Assembly: GCA_010094045.1 (NCBI GenBank)
Contig: ML986612.1
Location: 80,440 to 144,439 of the forward strand
Reading direction: 5' to 3'
From: Lojkania enalia
Lineage: Eukaryota; Ascomycota; Dothideomycetes; Pleosporales
DNA length: 64,000 nucleotides
The position numbers and the translations under genes were made by a program. Below are positions 45,040 to 57,116 of the stretch, one piece after another. Within the stretch, counting starts at the first letter, position 1; each line of letters opens with the position of its first letter. Under the pieces are notes generated by a model. It worked only from the letters and a program-made list of their open reading frames with translations, did not search any database and was not told the DNA's origin.

Positions 45040-47304
45040 ATGGGCAGAATCCTGTGCGTGGCAGAGAAGCCATCGATAGCAAAAGCTGTAGCGAATCATT
45101 TGAGTGGTGGTGCTCGAGCAGTAGGTGATCGCCACCAGTTTGCGTGCTACGGGGTTTAGATATCCTTCTGACAAGAGTAATAGGAGGACGTGCGGGGCCT
45201 TCCGTGGGTGAAGAACTACAAGTTCGACTACAACTTCCACCGATGGGGCCCATCATCCGTAACCTTTACTTGCGTTGCTGGACATGTCAAGCAACTAGAA
45301 TTCCACGAGCGCTATAAAAAATGGATGGGCTGCAGACCGGCAGACCTTTTTGAGGCTCCGGTCCAGACATTCATAGCAGATGTGATGTGCCTTGAATTCC
45401 TCGTAGGCTTGATGGAGTTAATTCAGTATAGGACAAGAAGATCATCGCCAAGAATATCGAGACCCAAGCCAGATATGCAAACGTGCTTTTCATTTGGACA
45501 GACTGCGACCGTGAAGGCGAGCACATTGGCGCCGAGATCCGCGAAATCGCCCTGAAGGCTAACCCGAACATGCAAGTATGTAGGGCGAGATTCAGTAACA
45601 TTGAGAGGGCGTTCGTTCTCCTCCCTGGGTACATCGAAATTGACAATTAATGTTGTCTAGGCATATCATCAATGCCGCGAGGAATCCAGTTCAATTAGAT
45701 GAATTACAAGCTAATGCAGTCTCTGCTCGGATCGAGCTTGATCTGCGTCTAGGTGCGGCGTTCACTCGATTGCAGACCTTATCTCTCCAGTCTTTGATCC
45801 CCCAACAAGGCGAGCAAGGCAAGGTAATCAGCTATGGATCCTGCCAATTCCCTACCCTAGGCTTTGTCGTAGACCGGTATCTACGCGTACGCAACTTCGT
45901 CCCAGAGACCTTCTGGTACATTAAAGTACTACATGAGAAGGAGGGAATTAATGTTCGTTTCACGTGGAGCCGAGGCCATCTCTTTGATAGGATGGCCGTG
46001 ACCATCATATTCGAGAAATGTCTAATTGCCAAAAGGGCAAAGGTGATCAAGATGCAGAAGAAGCCAACAAAAAAGTGGAAGCCTCTACCGCTCACGACGG
46101 TTGAGCTACAGAAGTTGGGCAGTCGTTTCCTTCGAATGAGTAGCCAGGAGGTTATGACTGCCGCAGAGGCCTTGTACACAAAAGGTTTCATCAGTTACCC
46201 ACGTACCGAGACAGACCAATTTGACAAAGGCGTGGATTTGAAAAAAATCATTGAGAAACAGCAGCAGGATGGTCACTGGGGAGCTTTTGCCCAAGGACTG
46301 ATGAACGGCGGCTTCACCCAACCTCGCAACGGCCGAAACAACGACAAGGCGCACCCACCAATACATCCCGTTAATTACGTAGTCTCCAGTACCCTCGCCG
46401 AAAAAGAACAGAAAGTATACGAATTTGTTGTTCGTCGCTTTTTGGCGTGCTGCTCGGAGGATGCCGTAGGCGAAAGCACGGATGTTGAAGTTGACTACGG
46501 CGGCGAGATATTCAACGCGCACGGCCTGATCGTTTTAGCACGCAACTACCTCGACGTCTACCCTTATGATCGATGGGAGAGTAGTCAGAACCTCCCGCAG
46601 TATGTGGTTGGAGAGATTTTTGAGCCCAAAGAAGCCACCATGCACGATGGAAAAACCACTGCTCCTGGGTACTTAACAGAGCCCGAGCTCATTGCACTAA
46701 TGGATGCAAATGGAATAGGCACGGACGCCACGATGGCAGAACATATTGCAAAGATCAAAGAGCGTGAATATGTGATTGCCAGGCCCAAAGGAAGAGGCGC
46801 TGCGATAGAGGGCAATAATGGCGCTGGCGGGAGAGGAGGCCGTGGAGGACGCGGAAGAGGTAGAGCACGAGGCGGCCGTGGGGGAGGTGCGGCGGCGGCT
46901 CAAAATGGAGGAGGTGCCGGCGGAGTTCAGGAATTCATCCCGACTACGCTTGGAGTGGCCCTCATTGAAGGATATGACAAGGTGGGGTTCGAGACGAGCC
47001 TGAGCAAGCCATTCCTGCGCAAAGAGGTAAGGTGTTGAGGATGCGGTCAATTGGTGATGTGGGCTGACGGCCGGCAGATGGAGGTTCAGATGAAAGCAAT
47101 CTGCGAGGGCCGCAGCACGCGGAACGACGTGGTGCACCAGAACCTCGAGCAGTACCGGGCAGTGTTCAATCGTACAGCGCAGCAGATCAATGTGCTCAAA
47201 GCGGTAGGTTCCGCGGCGTCGAAATTGAGTTGGAGTGGTTTGCTAACACTCGCCCACGCACACAGGCGATCCGGAAATACGTTGTCGACGCGAATCACGG
47301 CTGA
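45040..47304 (+). CDS. TOP3: DNA topoisomerase III (type IA)
   Basis: Six exons (45040-45120, 45184-45381, 45432-45610, 45661-47026, 47078-47203, 47266-47304) give 662 residues. The TOPRIM domain shows MGRILCVAEKPSIAKAV and WTDCDREGEHIG (acidic metal-binding residues). The catalytic Tyr is in ISYPRTETDQF, near residue 332. GYLTEPELIALMDANGIGTDATMAEHI is the conserved motif closing the gate domain. An RGG-rich insert (about 535-575) precedes FIPTTLGVALIEGYD. There are no C-terminal zinc fingers. The donors of introns 2 and 3 (GTGATG, GTTCGT) are unusual but give exact frame and motif continuity. The enzyme relaxes and decatenates DNA with a RecQ helicase and Rmi1 to dissolve recombination intermediates. 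Confidence 0.93.
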
Positions 47305-48566
47305 GGCATTTACCACATGGCGCTGGGCTCGACCGATCTGTGGCGGAGAAGATTCTAGCAGATTAGCAGGACGCTGCGGGAGATGTCCTGCAGTCGTTCA
47401 CCACGTGTATTTGCGGGGGTTTGCTGTTTGTTGCTTTTGGCTGAGGAGACTGGTCACGGCGACAAGAGCAAAAGAAGCAAGCGACCTGTGGGACGAGGGC
47501 CCCTCTTTGCTCCTGCTACGGCGCGGCGAGCCGCTCCATTACTGCGCACGACGTGCAGGTGGTACAATGTAGGCACGGTGCGAAACCGGACGGGCCCTTC
47601 TAACCCGCGGGCGATGAGGCCAATGGTGCTGGGGCTGCGACGTGGGTGGTGATATGGTTGGCGCACCTGCGATGGTGCCAGACGGGGTCAGAAGGGGTCG
47701 GAAAGGGCCGGAGCGCACGCCGGTCGGTAGGCAGGCTGGGGCAGCTGCGTTGCACACTGATGGCTGCAACAGCGCGCGGCCTGGCGTCGAGGACGCTGTC
47801 GAAGCGCTGCGGCCGGTGGTGATAGACGACTGACGACTGCAGAGGTCACGATGATGGTGGATTTATCGGTTCCGGACACGGCTTGTGCCCATGATTCGGA
47901 TGCTGGTCTGGTGGAGGGCGCTGTTGTGCCGGGGCGCCGCTGCGGAATGATGCAGTCGAGGTGCGCGCTGCTGTGGCTGACAGCCGGGGGTCAGCAGGCC
48001 AATGGGCCAGGGGCCCGGCCAATAGACGCGGCCGCCGCTTGTCCGCAGCGGGCCTGCCTTGGCTGACTGACGAAGCAGCGCGCGGTCCAGCGCACCTGAG
48101 GCCTTATCATCGGACTCGGTCCCGTCCTTCATGGACAAGTACACAAAGAAGAACCCATCCGCCACCGCACAACACCAGCAACAATATCACGCCCGTTCGA
48201 TCCCGCAGCCCGACCCGCCGTACACACCTTCGCACAGCTCCTCCGCTCACTAGACGTCGCTCGTGTCTATCACCCGTCCATCGTCCAGCTCCGTCGCTGA
48301 TCTCCTTGTCGATCCCCCAGCTCCTGTTCCGACACGGTCAAGCTACTTCGCTGCAGCTTGCCCTCGACAACTCCGCTCACGCGTTTCCCCCCGTCGCCTG
48401 CCCTGTATATCGCCCCGTAGCCAGCGCTTGCTGTCTTGCTGTCTTGCCGCCTTGCCCTCTTGCGCTGCTGCTATCTGTCAGACGGCGCGCCTTCCTTGAC
48501 TCACAGCTGTCAGCCCGGAACCATCCAGGTACTCCCCCCGTCCCCGAACCAACCGCCGTCGGAATA
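47305..48566 (+). promoter_or_regulatory. GC-rich promoter and leader of the Stb3-like gene
   Basis: About 1.26 kb of GC-rich sequence. Two CCAAT boxes lie 20 bp apart at 47999-48003 and 48019-48023 on the + strand. From about 48150 the + strand is pyrimidine-rich and Pro/Ser/Arg-like in all frames, as in long fungal leaders. The reading frame of the next gene stays open back to 47961, but that extension is low-complexity and is not taken as protein. Confidence 0.5.
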
Positions 48567-49736
48567 ATGGCGACCACAACCGCGAACAAGCCCTCCAACA
48601 TCGCCGTCGCCTTTGCGGCCCAGGCTGCTTCCTCCAACATACCCATACCTCGCGATGCCGCCCACTCTTCCGTCCCCGGGCTCCAGGGGATGCTCCTCAC
48701 TCCCCCGAGCTCGATATCCCCGACGCTACCCGCTCACAAACATCGGCCTGGTCTGCTGATGACGACGACACCCCATCCGCCGCCTTCGCAGGTGGACTCG
48801 GACATCGACCTCCAGGATGCGGTCGAGCATGCCGCAGCCCAGGCCCTGCCGCGGTCGGCGCTCTCGAGGGAGGCGCTGGCTGGGTTGGAGGCCGAGGGGG
48901 AGATTACAGCAGAAATGCTCGCCAAACACCATCTGCCCGAGATTTTTAAGGGACAGGAGACGTTGCCAATCAAAGACATCATGTCCCACCTGGCGCAGTC
49001 TGTCCCTGGCTATTCTCGGATACCCCAAGCAAAGGCCCGCCGACTTTGCGTCGCCGCGCTGGAATATCGCGCGGGTGGGGGCAGGAACGGGGAAATTGTC
49101 TTCGAGAAGGTCGGTTGGGGACGTTGGAGCAGTCACCCCAAAGGGCAGTCGCCTCAACCGGGGCGAGGGGTTCTCATCAGCGCCCATGGCGCGTCGCGCT
49201 CCGGACCGACACCTCCTGCCAGCTTGGAAAGCGCTGGCGGATTGCAGATATCGAACCATCTACGTAAGAACCCCGATATGTACATTGGGAGCTGGGCAGC
49301 AGGCTCCATGCTCAGCTCTCGGGACGAAGAAATGGCAGATAGAATGTCACTTGATGGCTCCGAATCCTCCAACACTTCGTCCGAAATGGATCTGGAAGAC
49401 GACCTAAATGACGACACCGATGAAGAAGACTGGGCCGCACTTGGGCCCAAAGCCCTCCGCGAAGTCGCGCGCGGTCATCGTATGGTCTACCGCGACTATA
49501 ATTACCTTTCCCGAACGTCGGGCGCAAAGTTCCGCTCGGCTTCCGCACAGTCTGTGCCTCTTTCTCATGCCGGAAGGACCACCACTCCGGCCTTTAATTC
49601 TTCTTCTTACTCAGCATCCCGCGGCAACGCGGGCATCATGCATAATGCATCTGGCACAGGAGTTTTGGATACAGTGGAACAGAACACTCAGGAGCAAGAG
49701 GCTGTTGCAGCCTTGATTGCAATGGGCTCTATGTAA
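48567..49736 (+). CDS. Stb3-like Sin3-binding protein
   Basis: A single exon gives 389 residues from MATTTANKPSNIAVAF; this ATG (context AATAATGG) is chosen because upstream codons are low-complexity. Residues about 110-185 hold the STB3 domain: ITAEMLAKHHLPEIFKG, KDIMSHLAQSVPGYSRIPQAKARRLCVAALEYR and EIVFEKVGWGRWS, the last being the family signature. In yeast Stb3 binds the ribosomal RNA processing element and recruits the Sin3-Rpd3 deacetylase to repress ribosome-biogenesis genes when TORC1 signalling is low. The C-terminal half is disordered, with an acidic stretch (MDLEDDLNDDTDEED). A T21 run lies about 150 bases after the stop. Confidence 0.82.
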   Translation: MATTTANKPSNIAVAFAAQAASSNIPIPRDAAHSSVPGLQGMLLTPPSSISPTLPAHKHRPGLLMTTTPHPPPSQVDSDIDLQDAVEHAAAQALPRSALSREALAGLEAEGEITAEMLAKHHLPEIFKGQETLPIKDIMSHLAQSVPGYSRIPQAKARRLCVAALEYRAGGGRNGEIVFEKVGWGRWSSHPKGQSPQPGRGVLISAHGASRSGPTPPASLESAGGLQISNHLRKNPDMYIGSWAAGSMLSSRDEEMADRMSLDGSESSNTSSEMDLEDDLNDDTDEEDWAALGPKALREVARGHRMVYRDYNYLSRTSGAKFRSASAQSVPLSHAGRTTTPAFNSSSYSASRGNAGIMHNASGTGVLDTVEQNTQEQEAVAALIAMGSM

Positions 49737-52700
49737 ATACATACGACTGGTACCGGCGTTTATATTGGGATATGAAGCAGCCGATGATGATTTGATATCA
49801 TTTGTGGGGCACTTTTTTCTGGATTGGGTTTCTGGTTTTTGAAACTCTTTGTCATACCCCGCTCTTGCTGGACATAATTTTTTTAATTTTTTTTTTTTTT
49901 TTTTTTTCAACATGCCTATCGATTGGGGGGGCAAAGATCCGTCAAGTGCTGATGCGATCCATATTCTTGAGTTAAGGTCTGGGTCTTTTTCTTTTGCACG
50001 GATTGTCATCTATATCCTCGACTCTTTCTTCCTTCTACAAGCATAAGAGGGGGAATTTTAGGGGTTGGTTATTCGTCGGGTCAGCAGCGACGGTTGTGTG
50101 TTTCCACATCTCTAGGTCCCTGGTACATGTCTCTGGCTAGGTGATTGGGAGTGTGGGGAAGTTGGTGGGGGACCCTAACGCGTGTTACTGGCTCGACACA
50201 GCCCTTGTCTTCCCCGCGTCCAGGATTTTTTTTTTTAGGGGGGGTGGAGGTGTTGTAAATACCGTTTATCTGTCAATATTATTTGACGAGAAGTAACGCT
50301 GCTCTGGAGAAACATTAGTGGGTGGGCGGGGAGATAAAGCGCTGCGGGACGGCAGCGGAGGAGGGGGAAGACCTCCGATCAATAAATCAATGTTATACAT
50401 GCTTAGGGCGGAAGCTGCTAAGTTTGTTTGACTGAATCATGTCTAGTTTGCGAGAATATCTTGGTGCTTTGTGGCGTGTTGCTTGGTTTTTGATTTGTAA
50501 ACAATATGCACAGGTCCCAAAATCTCGAGACTTCGAACTGAGTTTTTTGCTAGATTTTGGGAAGAGAACGGGAAGACATGTGAGCGTGTTATGGTTCTGT
50601 ACATATGTAGCTTTTCCATTGGGAGGTGTTTCGAGTGTTTGAATAGGACTACGTTGGGAGTATTGGATTTATTCATGATGGTTTGGATGGCATAGCTTGA
50701 TCGGGAGGCCTAGGATGTTATGCATTACAATGCTACTGAAGACAGGAGGTTTTGCGGATTGTAGATCCGATGGAGGGCTGGTGTAGAGTAGGGGAGTTGG
50801 AAGTATGTATGATGATTGCTTGAGGGACCCTTTTTGGGGTTCCGGGGGCGGGGGGAGGGGAAACGATACGTCTTGAGAGCAGGTCCCTGTTGCTTCTGTT
50901 AAAACTTAGTATATAGGATTAGAATAGAGAAAGGGGTATTAGGATTCCTTGTAGACACTTAGGAACATGGATGAGGTGATTTGTGAGGAAAGTATGTTCG
51001 CAAAACGTTTCCTTAAAAGTTTCTCTTAGGCTGTTTGCTGCATGGCTTCGTTGTTTAATTTCTTGACCCTATTGTGGACGACGTAGTTACGTGTTTTGGA
51101 ACTAGAACCGGAAAGATGGAAGAGTATAAGCCTATTGCAGGAGACGTTCGTCGGTGTTTGACCATCGATAGCGGTGGTGAGTGAATGATATGCCATAGCC
51201 TGGAGTGTTGCACGGTGACGGTCTCGCTGATATAGCCTGGTTTAGTCTGGCGGCTGTAGTATCCTCACGTCCTACAATGGGGTAGGTGCTATGATCTAGG
51301 ATCGTAGTGTTTAGCTTTCGTCATGCTACTTGTAGGTTATCTATCCAATGGGGAGGTGATCGGCACGTCAGAGGGTCGAGCGGGCCACCCGCAAAGGTTG
51401 GCACGAGGGAGGATTTGGGCTAGAGACTTGCGGCAACATCGGCGATGAAGCTGATTACTCTTCCGACTGTTACTGGGTAGTTCTCCCAAGAGATTTTCCA
51501 ACTGTCATTCGTCCCGTGAATGCACTTCCGAGGCCTGTAATCTGTGGAATAGCAGTAACAAAGTATGTGTCGCTTACCGCGGATATATAGAATAAATCTC
51601 GAGTCAAGCATATTGATATCCCACTCGCTAGCGGGATATAGGTTTGATTTCAAAAAGCCGAGTAGATTATGTCGACTGCAAACAACACCACACCATTACT
51701 TCATCAGTTCCCCGCATACTTTAGACGGTGATGTTTTTCTTAACAACTAGTAGCTCTTCGTCTTATTTCTATACAAGTCAGGGATGGAGACTTGAGAAGA
51801 TTGCGGAGCCCGCCGAGCAAGTAGAGACACGGGGCATATGACAGTGTGACACAGGCCTGACTACGTAGACAAGCTGAATCGGATATTTCCCTGATATCCG
51901 GGTCCGGGGGGTGTTCTCGGGTATGCCTTCAGTGTGCCGTCTGCAACCACACCACAAGCTTACCCATAGCACCAGCATCTCTGCATGCCCCTTCCCCAAT
52001 CATGGAAGCTATGCTCGGCGCCTAAAGCATTGTTTTTTTCTCTAGTGTGCTAGGGAACACGCCTCGTGACTTGTGATCGCCGAATTGAACTCGACAATGA
52101 TCTGATAGTTACGAAAGTAGCTGGATGTTTGACTAAATGAGGTAGGGTGACAATCGATATTTGTACAACATGCCCACGAGGCTACGTATATGGATGACCA
52201 ACCTTTGAAGTGATGGAAGGCTCTTCGGGTCTTTATGTCCCATGGCTTCAAGTACAAAGTCTGGAAGAAATAGACAAAGGACTCCATTGGATATAACACT
52301 CTTAGTGAGGCTTATATATCATGAATATGCTCGAACCTGCTCTTCAAATATCCTCATATTAGGAACCCGCCGAGTGTCCTCTTCAACCCAGCTATACGAC
52401 TTGCTTGTGTTCGATGTCTCACGCGCCGGAAATCCCATCCGTGTGGCCTTCGTTGTAGTTATCCCCGAGCATCCTCCTCAGACACCCCGGCTTGGATATT
52501 TTCTTTTGCTTTTCTTCGTATCCTAATGCATCCGCATCCTAATGGATCACAAGGGATCCAGAAGTCCGCACAATGCACTTAGCCAGAGCCCCCATACTAC
52601 TTCAGGCAAGCCGCTGTCACTCGCCTACGGCTATCCCCACGTAACTTGCTCAAACCGGGTATAACGCAGGTCGGGCCCTTAGCAGGTGTGACCACCAGTT

Positions 52701-52999
52701 GACAGCGATAGGGCGGCTATCGGCAAGACGTAAGCCGAGAACGGGGGCATTGTCGGGATGTGGCTACAAAGGACGGAGCTTGGGCACGTGTGAAGTTTGT
52801 GGTTGGACAGCCTCGAGCGGTTTGTGCGGACAGTTACGTTAGCGGCGTAGCTGAGAGCTCTGTAGATAAAGACCCCGCTCTGCCCCTCCTCTTGAAACTC
52901 TTCTCTTTACTACCGAAGAAACAAGCAAACACGATCTCGACCTCGAACACCAAACAACGCTTAGTTCAAACGCTTCGAACACCAAAAGAACATTTGAAA
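49737..52999. other. gene-poor interval between the Stb3-like and metallothionein genes
   Basis: About 3.3 kb. 49887-49907 is a T21 run in the 3' region of the previous gene. 50000-51400 is G-rich on the + strand with no protein-like frame. 51400-52300 contains minus-strand frames with intron-like signals (for example an exon-like piece near 51990-52030) that I cannot join into a recognisable protein. The last 300 bases are the metallothionein promoter and a CT- and CA-rich leader. Confidence 0.45.
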
Positions 53000-53080
53000 A
53001 TGCCTGGCTGCGGAACTGAGGGCTGCACTTGCGCCGACTGCGGATGTGCTGCTGGTGCCTGCAACTGCGGAAAATGTTAG
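53000..53080 (+). CDS. small fungal metallothionein
   Basis: The frame encodes 26 residues: MPGCGTEGCTCADCGCAAG, then ACNCGKC and stop. Eight Cys lie at positions 4, 9, 11, 14, 16, 21, 23 and 26, three pairs as CxC, with no aromatic residues or His. This is the size and Cys pattern of copper-type fungal metallothioneins such as that of Neurospora, though the sequence differs. It binds Cu(I) and possibly Zn or Cd in the cytosol, buffering metal. The ATG sits in an AAAATG context after an A- and C-rich leader. The frame is open upstream to 52760, but that part is not metallothionein-like and is taken as untranslated. Confidence 0.88.
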   Translation: MPGCGTEGCTCADCGCAAGACNCGKC

Positions 53081-53748
53081 CTTGCTCACCCCCTTTCCTC
53101 CCTCCCACGATCCCACGGACTCACCATACCAACAGAAGCTTCTTAACTCACATTAATGATCGACAAGCCCTACATTCCATTCGATGACTGTCCTTAACAC
53201 TTTGCATTGGTTACCTTCGATTCGTCTGCGATAAAGCCTGCGTTCTGCACACAAACATTGAGAAAAAAAAANNNNNNNNNNNNNNNNNNNNNNNNNNNNN
53301 NNNNNNNNNNNNNNNNNNNNNNNNNNNNNNNNNNNNNNNNNNNNNNNNNNNNNNNNAAAAAAAAAAAAAAAAAAAAAAAAAAAACCATAAGCTAGCCCTG
53401 AACCCCCAACTCTTCGTTGCGCTCTTTAGGCAAACCCTCTGCCTTGAGTAACGGATTGCATGATACATTAGGGCGGTTTAGACAGTAATGGAATGAAGAG
53501 TGTTTGCATACCTACCATTGTTCTCTTGACATTGTACTATTATGATGTGACTGGTCCCGTGTTAAATTGCAGGTCTTATGATTTCAAAGTCATTATCCGG
53601 TTGCCAGGATTCGATTTTCTGGTTGGATGTGGAAGGCTTGGTCCGTTGGGTACCCCTATATATACTCTTTGGGACACTCGTAGAGCCCCTGTCACCCTCT
53701 CCGTCCACGCTCGGGAAAATATATTTAGCGGTGCCCGGGCGAAATCCA
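53081..53748. other. convergent intergenic region with assembly gap
   Basis: The metallothionein 3' region is interrupted by an 85-base N gap (53272-53356) flanked by A9 and A28. Beyond 53385 the sequence is unremarkable up to the TBC gene's stop. No gene is seen. Confidence 0.6.
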
Positions 53749-56150
53749 TTAACAAGCGCCCCGCTTTCCCATATGTTCCAAATCAATAACCTCCTCCTCG
53801 ACCGGATCCTCCACTTGGAACTTGCCTCCACCTTTCTGGCTTGTACTTCCTCTCTTTCCATCTCTAGCCTGCCCGGCATCCTCCTCATCCCCAAATAAGA
53901 ATCCTTTCCCCCCAGCGGAGGATCTCATCCGCCTCTTCTCATCCGATGGAAAGGCAGAGTGGGCTGACGCAGACGCGAAGGTAGACGGGGTAATTTCCTG
54001 GTTAAGCATCCATGAGAACGATGAAGATGCCAGGAGGGGTCTGGCGCGACCTGAAGAAGAAGAGGGCTGCAGTGGGGGTGAAGAAGGCGTCGGCTTTGGA
54101 GATGGAAGCGGGCCTTGGCTGCCTATTTTTGCAGCAGACGGGGCTGTTGACCTGTTACTTGAAGCCGATGTCGGTAGCGGTGGTGCGCTCGAAGTTCGCT
54201 CCGGGACTGGTGGGCTCAGGGGACTTGGACTCGCTATTGACGCTGTATCCGCGGCGTCTTCGATAGGTAATGGGATCGATGAGTCCTCAAGATAAACTTG
54301 GACGAACTGAACTTTTGCGATTGCGAGGCTGAGCGCGTCGACCGCATCCTTGTTCTCCTTCGAGTTTTCGCTTTGCGCTTTGTGGTAACCCCATAGTTCG
54401 CTTACAGTCGTTTCTAGTAGCTTTGCCAAGTTCTTATTTCGTAACTCCAAGGTCTCTATTTTCCTTATCACATTGCCTGATTGTTGGCGCTCCAAGACTG
54501 GCTTCTTTCCCGCTGACGTGGATATTTGCGCAGGCTTTCTGTACTCTCTACCCCCGGACCTTGGAGTTATTTGGCCTGAGGCAGGCCCCGTTTGATATGC
54601 TTCAACGTTCTTCTTTACTTCGCCTACTGCATCACGAATCGCTTTTCCAACGCCCCATTGTGATCCACGATCTAGAACATTTTTGGCGGCGCCCTGAAGC
54701 ATAGCTTCGAACCCGCCACCTGGTTGAGACATAAAGCTTCTGGGCGACCCCAAGCTATGCCGAGTGCGACTTGAGGCAAAAGAAGGTGTCGGCGAAGGAG
54801 CGCGGATATTGGGTATCTTAGGTTGGATGACGGGTGCCTTCTTGCCATACCGAATGATGATCTCGGCACCGCCCTCGGGTGTGAGATGGTCACGAAGGTA
54901 TAGAGCGTCCTTGATGAAAGTAAAGGCAGGCGATTCGGGTTCCGGATATCGCAGCAGTAGCGAGAAGACCTCGTTCGCGTCGGATTGGACAAGCTGCCAC
55001 CTTATGCGCAGAAGCATAGCAATAGAAATCATGTCCACTAATTCTAGCGTGGGATCAATAGCAAACAGGGCGTCCCACATGTTGAGAACATCATCGAGTG
55101 GGAACTCGCGCCCGAAAAGAAGGCGTACCCATCGTCTTGACTTGTTAGATACATGACTTATGAGAAGAAATTAGGCTTACAAGAGAAATATCTGAGGGGC
55201 TATCTCCAGCTTGACGAGATGGCTAGATAATTCAGGGTCAGCTTTTGGGAGGTAGCGCTCGAAGATCCGTGAGCTTCGGATAAGCATCGGCGTATCTTTA
55301 GTGGTCGAGCCCGACTCTGCAGGTGCGTAAAACATCTTCGCTGTCTGCATGACGAGCGAAAATAACGTGAAAGCATCATGTTCAATGTACCTCGAATCTA
55401 GCATTTCTGCGAGATTAGGGTCCGGGCCTCCATTGTAAAGGCACGACGAGTCTACAGCATCCCGTTCAACTACCCAGAGTATCGGTGCTAGTACTTCATG
55501 CATGCCTTGCCTGTATCCAATATTTGGATGCATCTTGCAGAATACGAATAGGATATCCAACATCATGTTCTGCGTAGCTGGTTGGCGAAAATACATATTA
55601 TCGGGCATACATCGTTCAATGTCCTGGAAGATCTCGGCTCGTAACGTTTCATCGGCTCGAAGGGCTACCCATGGAGACTTTCAAGTCTTAGTAGAGGTCA
55701 ACATTTGATATCGAGTCTAGTAGGGGTGAAGTGGAGAACGGGATTATGTACCTCTTCGTTCTCGCTCAATGGGTCCACTGAGGACTCAAACTCATCGGGA
55801 TGTTGTATGGCACGGAGATGATGGGATCGGAGAGAGTCATAAGTAGTGCGGGATTCGGTGAGGCGAGCGGTCCATGCTGAGCGGTCCAATGTTTTGAATA
55901 AGAGGAAGATCTGGAGAACTTGTCATTCACAAGTCACAAACTACGAATGGCGTATGCGCACTTTCCAGCAGACGGAGCGAAGTCCAGCAGTGATCTGAGG
56001 CTCATTATGGGAGGAGACATAGATCTTTAGATCGGTCAAGGAGTGGAAGTCGTCCAGTTGGCTCCAGCACTTCCTGTAGTGAATTAGTATGCTGAAGCAC
56101 ACATGTTGAAATAGAGTGAGGGCGTACTCAGCTTCAGCAACGGACCGCAT
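53749..56150 (-). CDS. TBC-domain Rab GTPase-activating protein (TBC1D5-like)
   Basis: Five exons on the minus strand (56150-56128, 56073-55962, 55910-55752, 55677-55181, 55135-53749) give 725 residues. The TBC domain runs from GLRSVCWKIFLLFKTLDRSAW to LLRWVRLLFGREFPLDDVLNMWD. The two catalytic fingers are intact: IFQDIER (IxxDxxR) and NIGYRQGMHE (YxQ). The split arrangement, with DPLSENEESPWVALRADETLR before the Arg finger, resembles TBC1D5 relatives acting on Rab7 with the retromer. The C-terminal 400 residues are mostly disordered, with a short coiled coil (RKIETLELRNKNLAKLLE). The N-terminus is only MRSVAEAEKCWSQLDD. The exon 4-5 acceptor was chosen to give FLLRWVRLLFGREF. Confidence 0.88.
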
Positions 56151-57116
56151 GGCTTCTGGATGGGGAGGGGGGTACGAGTGGAGTAAAAGGGGGCCTGTAA
56201 GCACCCTGATGGCGAACCTGAACCCGTTGCGATAATACCTTGATAGCTACCAACGTGGGGGGGCGGAGGCCGAAGCCCGACTACCCAACCGAGGCAATCA
56301 CGTGTACGTGCGTGGCGTGCGGCAACACAAGATTTGGGGTGACCCTGTTCCAACATGCATGGACTTCTCCCAGTTGGGCGACCACACCAACCTGGCGTGC
56401 GGCTGAAAAATGTGGCGGTTCTCAGTAAACAGAGAGCGGTAAGGCTCTCCAAACATCATACCGCACATACTCAACGCGTGACGTTTTGTCTGCACGGCTC
56501 GTATCTGGAGAGGGCGTTTCATTCACATTACGTTCCACCTACTAGTTCACTCGCCATTTTCTCTTTCCTATTCCATGCCACTGTTTGAAACAATTCGTTC
56601 CTTCGGCACGGCATCCATAGCAAGTAGTGTGACGAAGGGTCACTGCGAAATGACAATGGGTACCGTTGCTAACGCATTGCTATCCGCTGTCTCTTCGGCC
56701 CATCAATCACAGTGCCTGGCTCAAGTGGACACTAGTGTGCTGGACTTGGCATCTCGAAGCTTTTGATAGCTGCGAGTTATTTTAACCATCTATCCTATCT
56801 ATGCTTGTTTCGTTTGTCGGGTGCAAGCGTCCCTTATCATCAAGACGTTGACCTTACGATCTTCAGACGTACTCGAGTTTCCTTCCGCTTGCAGTTGCCG
56901 CGTCTGTTAGCGACTCCAGAATCGACTAGGCCGAGTGTTTCAGATGCAAAACCGCAGCTCGCTTGGAACTCTTTCTGGCAGGGTTGATCAACCATGTCTC
57001 CTGAGGGACGAACATTCGCTTTTTGTCCCTAGGGTAAGGAAGACGAATCTTGACTACATAAGCGGGAAATTACCTCAAACGCTGCGGCCGTGGAAAATGT
57101 AGACAGCCGATGCTGA
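56151..57116. other. promoter of the TBC gene and 3' region of MED31
   Basis: Just under 1 kb lies between two minus-strand genes. There is no supportable frame. It contains a GGGGGG(C)GGAGG stretch near 56256 in what is probably the TBC leader. Confidence 0.5.

Noticed and set aside
47961..48566. 202-codon N-terminal extension of the Stb3-like frame
   Set aside because: The extension is low-complexity Arg/Pro/Ser sequence in a pyrimidine-rich leader; the protein-like sequence and good ATG context begin at 48567.
51400..52300. possible multi-exon gene on the minus strand
   Set aside because: Some splice-like signals join short frames, but the joined peptide soon reaches a stop and resembles no family.
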